48,790 nt of DNA from Spirochaetales bacterium Spiro_03 (GCA_001603105.1 LVBE01000029.1:1-48790); one strand, 5' to 3'; shown: positions 1-8,947, numbered from the stretch's first letter. Numbers and translations are program-made. Notes: generated from the sequence alone by a model not told the origin.

Positions 1-330
1 GCTGGACTCGACGACCATATGGCTGAGGGTGTACAGCGTATACGACATGCCAAGCGCAAGGGGGATGATGATAAGAAAGATGCGCTTGCCACCCCGCCAT
101 GCCAAGATCATGAAAAAGAGGCTAAGGCCAATGATCGGCAGCGGGATGAGGCCCCATAGCGCTCCGTCGGCGGCAAACGAGAGATGTTGGTCCAGAAGTT
201 TGATAATTGAGGAGAGGACGGGATGCTCGATGCCGATCAAGGCGAGGGTCACGACAAGGAGCATCGCACTCGATGCGATCAATACGATCAGTGATGCGAT
301 CAGCGATCCTTTTTTGGTGCGTCTTGTCAT
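1..330 (-). CDS. membrane protein, C-terminus cut by window edge
   Basis: The frame opens at an ATG at 328-330 and stays open for all 110 codons to base 1, so the gene runs off the window. A strong ribosome site (GGGGAGG on the minus strand) sits just upstream of the ATG. The visible part starts MTRRTKKGSLIAS and has three hydrophobic stretches, near residues 9-32, 58-78 and 83-100, so it is an integral inner-membrane protein. I do not recognise the family. It follows rsmG by 23 bases on the same strand and is probably the last visible gene of the mnmE-mnmG-rsmG operon. No function can be assigned from the part seen. Confidence 0.65.
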   Translation of the reverse strand, partial: MTRRTKKGSLIASLIVLIASSAMLLVVTLALIGIEHPVLSSIIKLLDQHLSFAADGALWGLIPLPIIGLSLFFMILAWRGGKRIFLIIIPLALGMSYTLYTLSHMVVESS

Positions 331-353
331 TGCCTGCCTCCCCGCTGATGGTA

Positions 354-1004
354 TCAAATCTTTTGCAGAAGGCAAAGTGTTCGCTCAGCGTCGAGAAAGG
401 GAACCTCAAGGCCAATGATCGTGGCGCTCCACTGGCTTGTACACTGGTCCCTGACAGCGGCAAGCTCCTCCTCGAGCTGTAGCCGCTGGCCCTTGTAGGC
501 GCACACCCAGCCTCCGTCAGCGACTATGGGGCTGACGAGGTCCAGGATCTCCACCAGCGGGCGAAATGCCCGAAAGGTCACCACATCAAAGCATCCGTCC
601 AGCTCTACCAGGTCGCGGTCGACGATTGTCACCCGCTCACTGAGGCCGGATGTGACAATCGCCGATCGCAGAAACCCTACCCGTCGCTGCATCCGCTCCA
701 CAAGCGTCACCGTCGAGCGGTCCAAGGCGATGGCAAGGGGGATACCAGGCAGCCCTGCCCCGCTACCCAGGTCGACCAGGCGCCGCTCTGTGCTCTGACT
801 GAGGAGACTTTCGATCGTCTTGGCCGCACTGAGGCTGTCGAGGATGTGGCGGATGACCAAGTCTCTGCCGCTGGCACCGACGAGCTTGTAGACGGGGTTG
901 AAGCGCTCAATTTCGGCGATATAGCGAGCAAGTTGGCTATACTGCTGACTATCAAGCTCAAGGTCCAGGGCAGCCAATCCTGCTTTGAGGGTCTCTTCAT
1001 ACAT
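354..1004 (-). CDS. rsmG: 16S rRNA (guanine-N7) methyltransferase RsmG
   Basis: RsmG (GidB) methylates N7 of G527 (E. coli numbering) in the 530 loop of 16S rRNA, using S-adenosylmethionine, in the cytoplasm. The 216-residue protein has the family length. Its SAM-binding motif [15 protein letters not shown] is at residues 77-91, and the N-terminal part carries the usual RsmG helices with [10 protein letters not shown] near residues 36-45. The ATG at 1004 has AGGAGG five bases upstream and overlaps the end of mnmG by 8 bases, so the two are translationally coupled. The mnmG-rsmG (gidA-gidB) order is classic and supports the call. Loss of this enzyme gives low-level streptomycin resistance in other bacteria, which is family knowledge and was not tested here. 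Confidence 0.95.
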   Translation of the reverse strand: MYEETLKAGLAALDLELDSQQYSQLARYIAEIERFNPVYKLVGASGRDLVIRHILDSLSAAKTIESLLSQSTERRLVDLGSGAGLPGIPLAIALDRSTVTLVERMQRRVGFLRSAIVTSGLSERVTIVDRDLVELDGCFDVVTFRAFRPLVEILDLVSPIVADGGWVCAYKGQRLQLEEELAAVRDQCTSQWSATIIGLEVPFLDAERTLCLLQKI

Positions 1005-2805
1005 GGCTGCCTCCTCGTCTGAGATGGACGATCAACAGGGCGACATCACTGCTACGCACCCCCTCGATCCGTGAGGCTTGCCCTACCGAGAAGGGGCGCA
1101 CGAGGTCCAGCTTCTGCCGCCCCTCGCTGCTCAGTCCATCGACGCGGCTGTAGTCGAAGTCAGGATCGATTGCCATCGCCTCAAGGCGCTCAAACCGTTC
1201 AACCTGGCGCTGCTGACGATCGATATAGCCGGCGTACTTGATATCCAGCTCAACCTGATAGAGGGTCTGCTCGTCAAAGGCGGCGAGCTCTTCGATGCCC
1301 TCTTTCAGCGTCTCGATAGTCACTTGCGGCATCTTCAGTGCAGAGAGGGCACTCTTCTCAGCCCAAGTGCGCCGGGAGAGCAACTCCTTGACCGCCTCGA
1401 TGCGGCTCAACTTCGCCTCCAGGCGGGCACGGCTCTCTTCACCTTGAAGGCCCACCTCGTAGCCTTTGGCATTGAGGCGCTGGTCGGCGCTATCATGGCG
1501 AAGATTGAGGCGGTACTCGGCGCGGCTGGTGAACATCCGATATGGCTCTTTTGTCCCGATCGTCACCAGATCATCGATGAGGACGCCGATGTATGCTTCG
1601 CTGCGAGCCAGCACCAGTGGCTTCTCCCCCTTGAGCTTCTGGGCTGCGTTGATGCCGGCCATCAAACCCTGGCACGCCGCCTCCTCATAGCCGCTGGTGC
1701 CGTTGGTCTGACCGGCGATGAAGAGGCCGGAGACCAGCTTGCTCTCAAGCGACGGATAGAGGGCGAGCGGGTCGATGTAGTCATACTCCACTGCGTAGGC
1801 AGGGCGCATGATCTGGGCGTCCTCAAGGCCGGCGATGGTGTGGATGAAGGCGCGCTGCACATCCTCGGGCAGCGACGTGGAGATGCCATTGAGGTACATC
1901 TCCTCACTGTCGATGCCCTCTGGCTCAATGAAGATCTGATGGCGCTCGCGCTCGGGGAAGCGGACCACCTTATCCTCGATGGAGGGGCAGTAGCGCGGCC
2001 CGATCCCGCTGATCTTCCCCCCGTAGAGTGGGGAGCGGTCCATATTGTCTGCGATGATCCGGTGGGTCGCCTCATTGGTCCAGGTGATGTAGCACTGCTC
2101 TGATGGGCGCTCGATGTGGTCATAGTCGAAGCTGAAGGGAGCCATCACCTCATCGCCGCTCTGTACCTCTAGCTTGGAGAAGTCAATGGACGAGCGGCGA
2201 ATCCGCGCCGGCGTACCGGTCTTCATCCGTCCAACCGGAAACCCCTTCGCCCGAAGGGCGGTACCCAGGCCCACCGCCGCCGCTTCACCGAGGCGTCCGG
2301 CAGATGTCTCCCACTCACCGATGAAGATCTTTCCCTCCATGAAGGTGCCAGTGGTCAGCACCACGACCCTGCTGGTGATCGTATGGCCGCGTTCGGTGAC
2401 GATGCCCCAATAGGCTTGTGAATCATCGACGAGTATGTCAACGACGGTATCCATGAAGAGGCTAAGGTTGCGCTGTCGCTCAACGGTCTCCTTGGCCAGG
2501 CGGTTGTAGGTGTACTTGTCCGCTTGGGCGCGGGGAGCCTGGACGGCTGGTCCGCGCCTACGGTTGAGGACCCGATATTGGATCATCGAGCGGTCGATGA
2601 GGTGCGCCATCTCACCGCCGAGGGCGTCGACCTCGCGCACGATATTGCCTTTTGAGAGTCCACCGATGGCTGGGTTGCACGACAGGGCCCCGATGGTATC
2701 GAGTCTCTGGGTGACCAGCAACGTTGAAAATCCGATCCGTGCGAGGGCGAGCGATGCCTCGATGCCGGCATGCCCCCCTCCCACTACTATTGCATCATAC
2801 TCCAT
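997..2805 (-). CDS. mnmG: tRNA uridine-5-carboxymethylaminomethyl modification enzyme MnmG
   Basis: MnmG (GidA) is the FAD-binding partner of MnmE. Together they install (carboxymethyl)aminomethyl groups on U34 of certain tRNAs. The 602-residue protein opens with the dinucleotide-binding motif GGGHAG at residues 9-14 and carries the family signatures [11 protein letters not shown] (residues 43-53) and the Y[18 protein letters not shown] region near the middle, all typical. It starts one base after the mnmE stop codon, with AGGA in the last codons of mnmE serving as ribosome site. It overlaps rsmG at its 3' end. Length and motifs look intact. Confidence 0.96.
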   Translation of the reverse strand: MEYDAIVVGGGHAGIEASLALARIGFSTLLVTQRLDTIGALSCNPAIGGLSKGNIVREVDALGGEMAHLIDRSMIQYRVLNRRRGPAVQAPRAQADKYTYNRLAKETVERQRNLSLFMDTVVDILVDDSQAYWGIVTERGHTITSRVVVLTTGTFMEGKIFIGEWETSAGRLGEAAAVGLGTALRAKGFPVGRMKTGTPARIRRSSIDFSKLEVQSGDEVMAPFSFDYDHIERPSEQCYITWTNEATHRIIADNMDRSPLYGGKISGIGPRYCPSIEDKVVRFPERERHQIFIEPEGIDSEEMYLNGISTSLPEDVQRAFIHTIAGLEDAQIMRPAYAVEYDYIDPLALYPSLESKLVSGLFIAGQTNGTSGYEEAACQGLMAGINAAQKLKGEKPLVLARSEAYIGVLIDDLVTIGTKEPYRMFTSRAEYRLNLRHDSADQRLNAKGYEVGLQGEESRARLEAKLSRIEAVKELLSRRTWAEKSALSALKMPQVTIETLKEGIEELAAFDEQTLYQVELDIKYAGYIDRQQRQVERFERLEAMAIDPDFDYSRVDGLSSEGRQKLDLVRPFSVGQASRIEGVRSSDVALLIVHLRRGGSHV

Positions 2806-2806
2806 C

Positions 2807-4135
2807 TTATTTTCCTACACAGAATCCACTGAAGATTCGTTCCAGAATGTCGTCGCTTCGCACCTGTCCTGTCAACTCTCCAAGGCTGGTGAGCGCTTCG
2901 CCGAGCTCGACGGCGATGATGTCCAGGACCGCAGCCGCGCCACTGAGGGCTTGGGCGCGCTGCAGTGCCGCTCTCGCCGATTCAAGCAGGCGCCACTGTC
3001 GCTCCCCTTCGATGATCAGATCGCCGTCACTCGGTTCAGGCAGGCTTTGTTTCAGATGTCTCTCGATCTCAGAGAGCAGGGCACCGACCCCCTCCCCGCT
3101 TTGCGCGCTGATAGCCAGATTCCCTTCGGCGGGGCGGACGAGGTCACTTTTGTTGTAGACCACGATCGTGCGCTCATCCTCAGTAGGGATGTGGCCAAGG
3201 TCGGTCGAATCGACGAGGTAGATGATCAGGTCCGCCTCCCCGATCAGGCGCTCGGTTCGCACGATGCCCTGCTGCTCGACCACATCCTCGCTCTCCCTCA
3301 GACCGGCGGTATCGTAGAGGCGGATCGGGATGCCGCCGATCTCGATATCCGCTTCGATATAGTCGCGCGTCGTGCCGCGAAAGGGGCTGACGATCGAGCG
3401 CTCTTCCTTCAAAAGGAGGTTGAAGAGCGAACTCTTGCCAACGTTGGTCGAACCGGCGAGGACCACCTTCGCCCCCTCTTTGTAGAGACGGCCAACCTGG
3501 TAGGTATCACAGAGATTTGCTATGTCACCGATGAGGGAGGCCAGGTCGTCGTGGGGAAAGACAAACTCATCCACCTCATCCTCGGCGTAGTCAAGCTGTA
3601 CCTCCACCGAAGCCAAGACGGTGATCAGGCGTTCTTTGAGCTCCTCGATATGCCTGCCAAGCCTCCCTTGGAGGCGCTGTAGCGACAGTGAGCGTGAACG
3701 TTGGCTCACCGAGCCTACCAGCTCCTCGACCGCCTCGGCTTGGGTGAGGTCAAGACGGCCGTGGAGGAAGGCGCGAAAGGTGAATTCACCGGCTTCGGCG
3801 CTACGCATCCCGATCCTGCCCAAGAGAGCGAGGATCGCCTGGATGACGGCAAGCGAGCCGTGGCAGGAGATCTCAAGCGCCTCTTCGGCGGTATAGCCGT
3901 GGCCTTGGGTGTTGACGGCGATGACCACCTCATCAAGGGTCTGTCCCCCCTCATCTGCAAGGTAGCCGTGCACTAAGGTGGCATTGGGCGCACCGACCAG
4001 TGCATTGGGGCGGGAGAAGAACGGAGCTAGGGTGCGGGCGCACCCTTCTCCGCTTATGCGTATCACTGCCAGGCCGCTCTGCCCCCATGGTGTTGCAAGG
4101 GCGTAGATTATGTCCTGGGTATCATATCGACTCAT
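2807..4135 (-). CDS. mnmE: tRNA modification GTPase MnmE
   Basis: MnmE (TrmE) is the GTPase half of the MnmEG tRNA wobble-uridine enzyme. The 442-residue protein shows an N-terminal tetrahydrofolate-binding domain ([16 protein letters not shown] near residues 14-29), a G domain inserted in a helical domain with the P-loop GSTNVGKSS at 228-236 and DTAG at 275-278, NKSD further on, and a C-terminal CVGK that matches the family C-[ILV]-G-K ending with its catalytic cysteine. The ATG at 4135 agrees with the usual N-terminus. No ribosome site is visible before it, and the promoter described at 4143-4172 would start the mRNA almost at this ATG. It is the first gene of the mnmE-mnmG-rsmG operon. Confidence 0.96.
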   Translation of the reverse strand: MSRYDTQDIIYALATPWGQSGLAVIRISGEGCARTLAPFFSRPNALVGAPNATLVHGYLADEGGQTLDEVVIAVNTQGHGYTAEEALEISCHGSLAVIQAILALLGRIGMRSAEAGEFTFRAFLHGRLDLTQAEAVEELVGSVSQRSRSLSLQRLQGRLGRHIEELKERLITVLASVEVQLDYAEDEVDEFVFPHDDLASLIGDIANLCDTYQVGRLYKEGAKVVLAGSTNVGKSSLFNLLLKEERSIVSPFRGTTRDYIEADIEIGGIPIRLYDTAGLRESEDVVEQQGIVRTERLIGEADLIIYLVDSTDLGHIPTEDERTIVVYNKSDLVRPAEGNLAISAQSGEGVGALLSEIERHLKQSLPEPSDGDLIIEGERQWRLLESARAALQRAQALSGAAAVLDIIAVELGEALTSLGELTGQVRSDDILERIFSGFCVGK

Positions 4136-4142
4136 GCGCCAA

Positions 4143-4172
4143 AGTATACTGTAGCGCGCCGCTTGCTTGCAA
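4143..4172 (-). promoter_or_regulatory. sigma70-type promoter of mnmE, probably leaderless
   Basis: On the minus strand there is a -35 box TTGCAA (4167-4172), an 18-base spacer and a -10 box TATACT (4143-4148). Transcription would start about 7 bases on, at 4135-4137, which is the mnmE start codon itself. The -10 lies in the palindrome AGTATACT (4143-4150), so the same bases also read TATACT on the plus strand toward epmA, although no good plus-strand -35 is visible. Confidence 0.6.
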
Positions 4173-4191
4173 CAGAGGGGAGGCTGCCACT

Positions 4192-4206
4192 ATGATGGGC
4201 CCATGA
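4192..4206 (+). other. four-codon leader frame (MMGP-stop) overlapping epmA
   Basis: The best ribosome site here, AGAGGGGAGG at 4174-4183, is 8 bases from the ATG at 4192 but 19 bases from the epmA ATG at 4203. The frame from 4192 reads ATG ATG GGC CCA TGA, and its stop overlaps the epmA start as ATGA. The arrangement suggests that ribosomes enter at 4192 and reinitiate at epmA. The peptide would end Gly-Pro-stop. Its use is an inference, and the frame may be accidental. Confidence 0.35.
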
Positions 4207-5174
4207 TAGATGCTGCCCGATACCGTAGTGCCATGATGAGAAAGATCCGATCATTCTTCGATGGACGCTCCTACCTCGAGGTCGATACCCCGATCCTCAG
4301 CCCCACCCTGATCCCTGAGTCAACGATCGAGAACTTCGCCACGCGCTTTGAGAATCCGTTCTTGCCGTCAGTGGAGCTCTTTTTGGTCCCCTCCCCCGAA
4401 GTCTACATGAAGCGCCTCATCGCCGATGGCTGGGGGAGCATCTATCAGATCAGCCACTGCTTTCGTAACAGCGAGCAGATCGGACCATACCACAACCCTG
4501 AGTTCACCATGTTGGAGTACTACACCATAGAGGCGGATGAACAAGACTCTATCGCCATCACCGAAGAGCTCTTCCACGCCCTCGCCGATGGTGAGACTGC
4601 CGACCACCTGCGCCCCCCATTCAACCGCCTCACCGTCGAGGAGGCCACATGGCAGCTGTGTGGCGTCGACCTCGAGCACCATCAGCGGCAGAGCTCCTTG
4701 GCCGCTGAAGCGCGGCGCCTCGGCCTCACGGTCCCCAATGAGCCAGAGAGTTGGGAAGAGACCTTCAACCGGATCTTCCTCACCTTCGTCGAGCCCCACT
4801 TGCCCCAAGAAAAACCTCTGGTACTGGACCGGTATCCTGCCCAGATCGAGTGCCTGGCCTTCCAGGAGGGACCATGGCGCCAGCGCTGGGAGCTCTACGG
4901 AGGCGGAATCGAGCTGGCAAACTGCTACAATGAGGAGCGACGGCTATCCAAGATCGAGCAGTACTACAGCGATGAGTACGCCCGATTGGTTACAAAGCGA
5001 ACAGACAGCGGCATGCCCATAGCCGACATCGACCCCGATTTTGCCCAGACCCTTGCTGCGATGCCACGCGTCAGCGGCGTCGCCATGGGCCTCGACCGCC
5101 TGCAGATGCTGTTGATGAATCGCAAGAGCCTGGGCGAGGTACTGCTCTTCCCTCTCTCTAGCACACTGGAGTAA
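4203..5174 (+). CDS. epmA: elongation factor P--(R)-beta-lysine ligase EpmA
   Basis: EpmA (PoxA/GenX/YjeA) resembles the class II lysyl-tRNA synthetase catalytic core and attaches (R)-beta-lysine to a conserved lysine of EF-P. Starting at the ATG at 4203 the protein is 323 residues, the family length, and it lacks the N-terminal anticodon-binding domain of true LysRS. Class II motif 2 is FRNSEQIG at 87-94, followed by HNPEFTMLEYY, and motif 3 (GVAMGLDRLQMLL) lies near the C-terminus. An upstream in-frame TTG at 4167 exists but lies ahead of the ribosome site, so 4203 is preferred. The efp gene follows after 120 bases and epmB is at 14827, so the whole pathway is present. A lysyl-tRNA synthetase assignment is ruled out by the missing domain. 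Confidence 0.93.
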   Translation: MIDAARYRSAMMRKIRSFFDGRSYLEVDTPILSPTLIPESTIENFATRFENPFLPSVELFLVPSPEVYMKRLIADGWGSIYQISHCFRNSEQIGPYHNPEFTMLEYYTIEADEQDSIAITEELFHALADGETADHLRPPFNRLTVEEATWQLCGVDLEHHQRQSSLAAEARRLGLTVPNEPESWEETFNRIFLTFVEPHLPQEKPLVLDRYPAQIECLAFQEGPWRQRWELYGGGIELANCYNEERRLSKIEQYYSDEYARLVTKRTDSGMPIADIDPDFAQTLAAMPRVSGVAMGLDRLQMLLMNRKSLGEVLLFPLSSTLE

Positions 5175-5239
5175 TCTCTTGTCCTACCATTGATAAGATA
5201 TTTTCTTTTACATGGGGGGATGATTCTTTTTCCAATCTC

Positions 5240-5248
5240 TGCTACGAT
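5240..5248 (+). promoter_or_regulatory. possible extended -10 promoter for efp
   Basis: TGC-TACGAT (5240-5248) fits an extended -10 element (TGn plus hexamer). No convincing -35 is seen. The start would be near 5255, giving a leader of about 40 bases before efp, with ACGAGG (5281-5286) as ribosome site. Confidence 0.3.
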
Positions 5249-5294
5249 GCTAGGGCGTAATTCGTGCATTTTGAAACCATACGAGGTAATGTAT

Positions 5295-5858
5295 ATGATT
5301 AAAGCTGGTCAAATTGAGAAGGGAACCGCCTTGCTGATCAAGGGACAGCCCTTCATTGTTGTAGACCGAGAGTTTGTGAACCCCGGCAAGGGATCGGCCT
5401 TTGTCAGGCTTAAGCTGAAGAGCCCGGCTACCGGCCAGGTCCTGCAGGAGACGATGAAGAGCCAGGACAACGCCGAGGACATCACCGTCGCTGACCGTGA
5501 CTGCCAGTATCTCTACAACGATGGGGAGAGTTTCCATCTCATGCTCACCGATACCTTCGAGCAAATCGAAGTGCCGATGGCGACGTTCCCTGACTACGAA
5601 TTCTTGATGAAGGATGGCGAGACCTATCGCTGCACCTTCTGGGAGTCCCAGTTGCTGGAGATCCAGATTCCTCCCAAGGTCGTCTACCTGATAGCCGAGG
5701 CAGAGGAGGCCGTCAAGGGCGATACGGTGCAGGGAGCCACCAAGTACGTGACCACAGAGACCGGCCTGAAGGTCCGTGTCCCGATCTTCATCAAACAAGG
5801 TGAGAAGATCCGCGTGAACACCGAGACACGGGAGTACATCGAACGGGTCAACAACTGA
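5295..5858 (+). CDS. efp: elongation factor P
   Basis: EF-P enters the ribosomal E site and rescues ribosomes stalled at consecutive prolines. The protein is 187 residues from the ATG at 5295, the normal length, with the three beta-barrel domains by length. The modification loop reads VNPGKGSAF, with the target lysine at residue 32, equivalent to Lys34 in E. coli. The start was chosen because ACGAGG ends 8 bases before it. An ATG two codons earlier (5289) is only 2 bases from that site, and a longer frame from 5190 adds a non-family N-terminus. Being next to epmA implies that the lysine is beta-lysylated. The C-terminus ends TREYIERVNN, and a terminator follows. Confidence 0.96.
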   Translation: MIKAGQIEKGTALLIKGQPFIVVDREFVNPGKGSAFVRLKLKSPATGQVLQETMKSQDNAEDITVADRDCQYLYNDGESFHLMLTDTFEQIEVPMATFPDYEFLMKDGETYRCTFWESQLLEIQIPPKVVYLIAEAEEAVKGDTVQGATKYVTTETGLKVRVPIFIKQGEKIRVNTETREYIERVNN

Positions 5859-5875
5859 GCCTAAAGTGGTCTGGC

Positions 5876-5907
5876 AAAAGCCCTCCTGGACGATGGAGGG
5901 CTTTTTT
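5876..5907 (+). terminator. rho-independent terminator after efp
   Basis: AAAAGCCCTCC (5876-5886) pairs with GGAGGGCTTTT (5895-5905) around an 8-base loop and runs into a six-T tract. It lies 18 bases after the efp stop and separates efp from the tetR promoter. Confidence 0.85.
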
Positions 5908-5929
5908 GATGAAATATTCGCAATTGGCC

Positions 5930-5958
5930 TTGCAAAGATTCGACTGATTCGATATGTT
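5930..5958 (+). promoter_or_regulatory. sigma70-type promoter of the tetR-RND cassette
   Basis: -35 TTGCAA (5930-5935), 17-base spacer, -10 TATGTT (5953-5958). The start would fall near 5965, inside the operator-like sequence at 5957-5974, about 26 bases before the GTG start of the regulator. Confidence 0.55.
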
Positions 5959-5974
5959 AATCATCGTTCACTTA
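5957..5974 (+). promoter_or_regulatory. weaker TetR operator candidate overlapping the promoter
   Basis: TTAATCATCGTTCACTTA matches the 18-base palindrome at 6607-6624 in 13 of 18 positions by eye, including the central CGTT and the ACT of the right arm. It covers the end of the -10 box and the expected start site, where a repressor would block its own gene. Autorepression is inferred. Confidence 0.4.
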
Positions 5975-5990
5975 CGCCAGGGAGGAATAT

Positions 5991-6572
5991 GTGTATACCC
6001 CACGCCAGCTAGAGTTGATCGATGCTGCCATCACGCTCACCAGCAGACAAGGAATACAGCGGCTTACGATCCGCAATGTCGCCAATCACATTGGTATCAG
6101 CGAGGCGGCTGTCTATCGCCACTTCGAAAGTAAATACCACCTCCTGTTGGCTGTACTGTCCCATCTTGATGGACTGCTCTCTCCCCTCTTTGACGAACTG
6201 GCTAACACCGAACAACAACCCGCTGCTGCCGTATCATCATTCCTTGATACCCTCTGCTCTCTCATCGAAGCAAACAAAGCCTTTACCTTGATGGTCTTTG
6301 CAGAGGAGACGTTCAATGTTGAACCACTACTCAAAAGCGAGCTACTCGCACTGCTGCAATCCAACATCTCCCGCCTCGCCGAGTTCTTTGCAAAAGCCCA
6401 GAACGCTGGAACATGCCGCTCCGACATCCCCGCTGATCAATTGGCGCTCGTCACCTTTGGCGCCATTCGCCTATCGGTCTCACGCTGGCACCTCAATGGA
6501 ATCGAACACCCACTGAGCACTGAGGCCCACCGCTTGCACCACACATTCACGACAATGTTCTCACTGACCTAA
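5991..6572 (+). CDS. TetR/AcrR-family transcriptional regulator
   Basis: This is a cytoplasmic DNA-binding repressor, probably controlling the RND cassette that follows. The 193-residue protein has the TetR N-terminal helix-turn-helix at residues 27-46 (TIRNVANHIGISEAAVYRHF), ending in the characteristic AVYRHFESK, and then an all-helical C-terminal ligand/dimer domain. The start is a GTG at 5991 with GGAGG six bases ahead. The overlapping ATG at 5989 is out of frame and soon hits a stop. Two related palindromes, over its own promoter and over the ribosome-site region of the RND gene 62 bases downstream, are the obvious operator candidates. The ligand is unknown. The first downstream gene is a lipid-type MMPL pump, so a hydrophobic ligand is plausible (inference). 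Confidence 0.88.
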   Translation: MYTPRQLELIDAAITLTSRQGIQRLTIRNVANHIGISEAAVYRHFESKYHLLLAVLSHLDGLLSPLFDELANTEQQPAAAVSSFLDTLCSLIEANKAFTLMVFAEETFNVEPLLKSELLALLQSNISRLAEFFAKAQNAGTCRSDIPADQLALVTFGAIRLSVSRWHLNGIEHPLSTEAHRLHHTFTTMFSLT

Positions 6573-6606
6573 GAGATCACGGCCACAATGGTCTGTGCTC
6601 ATAAAG

Positions 6607-6624
6607 TTAGTAAACGTTAACTAA
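6607..6624 (+). promoter_or_regulatory. 18-base palindromic operator candidate before the RND gene
   Basis: TTAGTAAACGTTAACTAA is self-complementary in 16 of 18 positions (arms TTAGT and ACTAA around AACGTT). It ends one base before the GGAGG ribosome site (6626-6630) of the RND gene. Size and symmetry suit a TetR dimer. The sequence is much more AT-rich than the coding DNA around it. Confidence 0.55.
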
Positions 6625-6634
6625 TGGAGGATTC

Positions 6635-8947
6635 ATGAAGTTTTTCAACTCGCTTTCAAAACGCCCTTTTCTTTTGATCGTCGCCCTATTGCTCCTCGCC
6701 CTCTTGTTTGTCACCTCGATGGCAAAGACGGCCACCTTGGAGACGAACCTCAATGAATATATGCCGAAGACCCATCCTGCATTCGTCTTCAGCACCGAAG
6801 CTGAAGAGCTCTTTGGTATCGGTGACTCAATCCTCATCGTCCTAGAGGATCCAGCAGGAATATACAACGCATCGACGATCACGAAACTCGACCAGATGAC
6901 CCAGTCTTTGCTCACCGACTTTCCCGACATAGATGACGTCACCTCCCTCGTTGTCGCTGACAACATAACCAGCATGGACGGCATGCTCGAAGTTGAGCCG
7001 TTTTACACGGGCGCAACTGACGAGCAAGCTCTTGCAAAGCTCAAGGAGCAGGTAGAGGCAAACCCGATGATGCGAGGACGGATTGTCAGTGGCGATGGCA
7101 CTGCAACGCTCCTGATCGTCGAACCATCACCCCAAGCCAACACCAAAGAGCTTCAAAAACAGCTACAGCAGTGGCTTGAGACGTGGCAGGGACCACAAAC
7201 TCTTCGCATCGCCGGCCGCCCCGTCATCGAGGGGTCACTGGCCGAACTCGGTCCAAAGGACATGGCCATCATGTTCCCCCTGGTCGTCGTCACCATGATC
7301 ATCCTCCTTTACGTGCTGCTACGCTCGGTGCGTGACATGGTCCTCAACATGATCATCGTCTTGTTCGGAACCTTGACGGCCTTTGGAACCATGACGCTGT
7401 TCAACATCCCCATCTACGCAGTTGACACTATGATTCCGGTCATGCTGATAGCCATTGGAGTCGCCTATGGCATCCACATGCACAATGCGATCCACCACCA
7501 TATGCTCAGCGACCCCTCCATCACCAAGGAGGAGCTAGCACGCAAGGCATTGGTCCAGATGGTTCGTCCGATCATCATGACAGCATTGACAACAGCCATT
7601 GGCTTTGTCTCGTTGATGAGCAGCGAAGTGTTGCCGGTCCGCTACTTTGGTCTGTTCAGCGCAGTAGGAGTCATGACAGAGATGCTCTTGGCCCTCCTAC
7701 TCTTCCCTGCAACCATCTATCTGCTGGGAAAACCCACGTACCGCTCCAAGATCGCAGCCAATGAAACCCCGCCTTTGGCGCAAAAGCTCCACACCTTTAC
7801 CAGCAATCACCCCACTGCCATCGTCATTGTTGCATTCGCTGTCCTCGCCATCGGGATCTGGGGAACCAGCCGCGTGTGGATCGACACGAGTTTTCTGGCA
7901 AACTTTGAAGAGGACAGCGCCATCGTTCAAACCGACTTGTTCGTCAACGAGAAGTTCGGCGGCTCCTCAACCTTGAACATCATCCTCAAAAGCGATGAAG
8001 CCGACCGATTCAAAGACCCGCTTCTCCTCTCGCGTATCGACGAGCTGCAGGGTGCGCTACAGAACGATCCGGTGGTAGGAAATACCCTTTCTTTGGCGAC
8101 CTTCATCAAACAAATGAACCAAGCGATGGAGGAGTACGCACCTGGGACGTATGCAATTCCCGATTCATCGGACCTGATCAGCCAATACCTCCTGCTCTAT
8201 GAGTTCAGCGGTGACCCAAAGACCCTTGAGCAAGTCATCGATTATGAGTATTCGACCGCAAACATCACCGTCCAGCTGAAGAGCGATAGCTCTGCCCAAT
8301 TGAAGAGTGTCCTAGAGATCGTACAGACATTCGGCGCTGATTTTGCTGAGAGCGGTGTCACCGTCGGCTTTGCTGGGTCCGGATACAAAGCCTACGTCTT
8401 CAGTGAGCTCTTGCTCAAAGGCCAGATCATCAGCTTGCTGCTCTCATTCATCATCATCTTCCTCCTGCTCACCCTTTTATTCAAAAACTGGCGGGTTGGT
8501 CTGGCAGGAACCGTACCGATTGCCATTACCGCGGTGGTGAACTTCGCTGTCATGGGAATCTTGAACATCCCTCTCAGTTCAGCCACCGCCCTCATCAGCT
8601 CGATCGCCGTAGGAATCGGCGTCGATTATGCCATTCACTTCATTGAGCACTACACCAATGAGCGCCTGAAGGCAAAGTCTCAGACCGAGGCGACATTGGA
8701 GACGATGGGCAACACCGGCCGAGCAATTCTCTTCAATGCGGTGGCGGTGATGGGCGGATTCGTCATCCTGCTCTTCAGCGTATTTCCCCCAAACCGACAG
8801 GTCGGAGCCCTGATCGTCGTAAATATGGCAGTGAGCGCACTAGGCACACTGACCATCCTCGTGGTCTTGATCCACGCACTTGAGGCACGAGGTCGCTTTC
8901 TTCCCAAACAATCAGCACAACACAATAAACTAGGAGTACATGCATGA
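6635..8947 (+). CDS. RND-superfamily (MMPL-type) transporter
   Basis: This is an inner-membrane, proton-driven exporter of the MMPL/HpnN/Patched-like branch of RND, which typically moves lipids or hydrophobic molecules. The 770-residue chain has the duplicated RND plan: a first helix at about residues 11-29, a periplasmic domain to about 205, five helices to about 365 (including SVRDMVLNMIIVLFGT and AIGVAYGIHMHN), then a second helix, a second periplasmic domain and a second five-helix bundle with AVGIGVDYAIHFIEHYTNE. Both bundles have the GVxYxIH signature of the family. The next gene overlaps it by 4 bases (ATGA) and encodes a LolA-like periplasmic protein, followed by an outer-membrane barrel, so the cargo likely crosses the whole envelope. 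The substrate is unknown. Confidence 0.88.
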   Translation: MKFFNSLSKRPFLLIVALLLLALLFVTSMAKTATLETNLNEYMPKTHPAFVFSTEAEELFGIGDSILIVLEDPAGIYNASTITKLDQMTQSLLTDFPDIDDVTSLVVADNITSMDGMLEVEPFYTGATDEQALAKLKEQVEANPMMRGRIVSGDGTATLLIVEPSPQANTKELQKQLQQWLETWQGPQTLRIAGRPVIEGSLAELGPKDMAIMFPLVVVTMIILLYVLLRSVRDMVLNMIIVLFGTLTAFGTMTLFNIPIYAVDTMIPVMLIAIGVAYGIHMHNAIHHHMLSDPSITKEELARKALVQMVRPIIMTALTTAIGFVSLMSSEVLPVRYFGLFSAVGVMTEMLLALLLFPATIYLLGKPTYRSKIAANETPPLAQKLHTFTSNHPTAIVIVAFAVLAIGIWGTSRVWIDTSFLANFEEDSAIVQTDLFVNEKFGGSSTLNIILKSDEADRFKDPLLLSRIDELQGALQNDPVVGNTLSLATFIKQMNQAMEEYAPGTYAIPDSSDLISQYLLLYEFSGDPKTLEQVIDYEYSTANITVQLKSDSSAQLKSVLEIVQTFGADFAESGVTVGFAGSGYKAYVFSELLLKGQIISLLLSFIIIFLLLTLLFKNWRVGLAGTVPIAITAVVNFAVMGILNIPLSSATALISSIAVGIGVDYAIHFIEHYTNERLKAKSQTEATLETMGNTGRAILFNAVAVMGGFVILLFSVFPPNRQVGALIVVNMAVSALGTLTILVVLIHALEARGRFLPKQSAQHNKLGVHA

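Noticed and set aside
1078-2103. Long open frame antisense to mnmG (341 codons), and others like it antisense to mnmE, pepF and rlmKL
   Set aside because: They lie wholly inside well-identified genes, have no ribosome site or family resemblance, and are expected from GC-rich codon use.
5190-5294. N-terminal extension of EF-P from an upstream in-frame ATG
   Set aside because: EF-P has no such extension. The region is AT-rich intergenic sequence, and ACGAGG fits the ATG at 5295.
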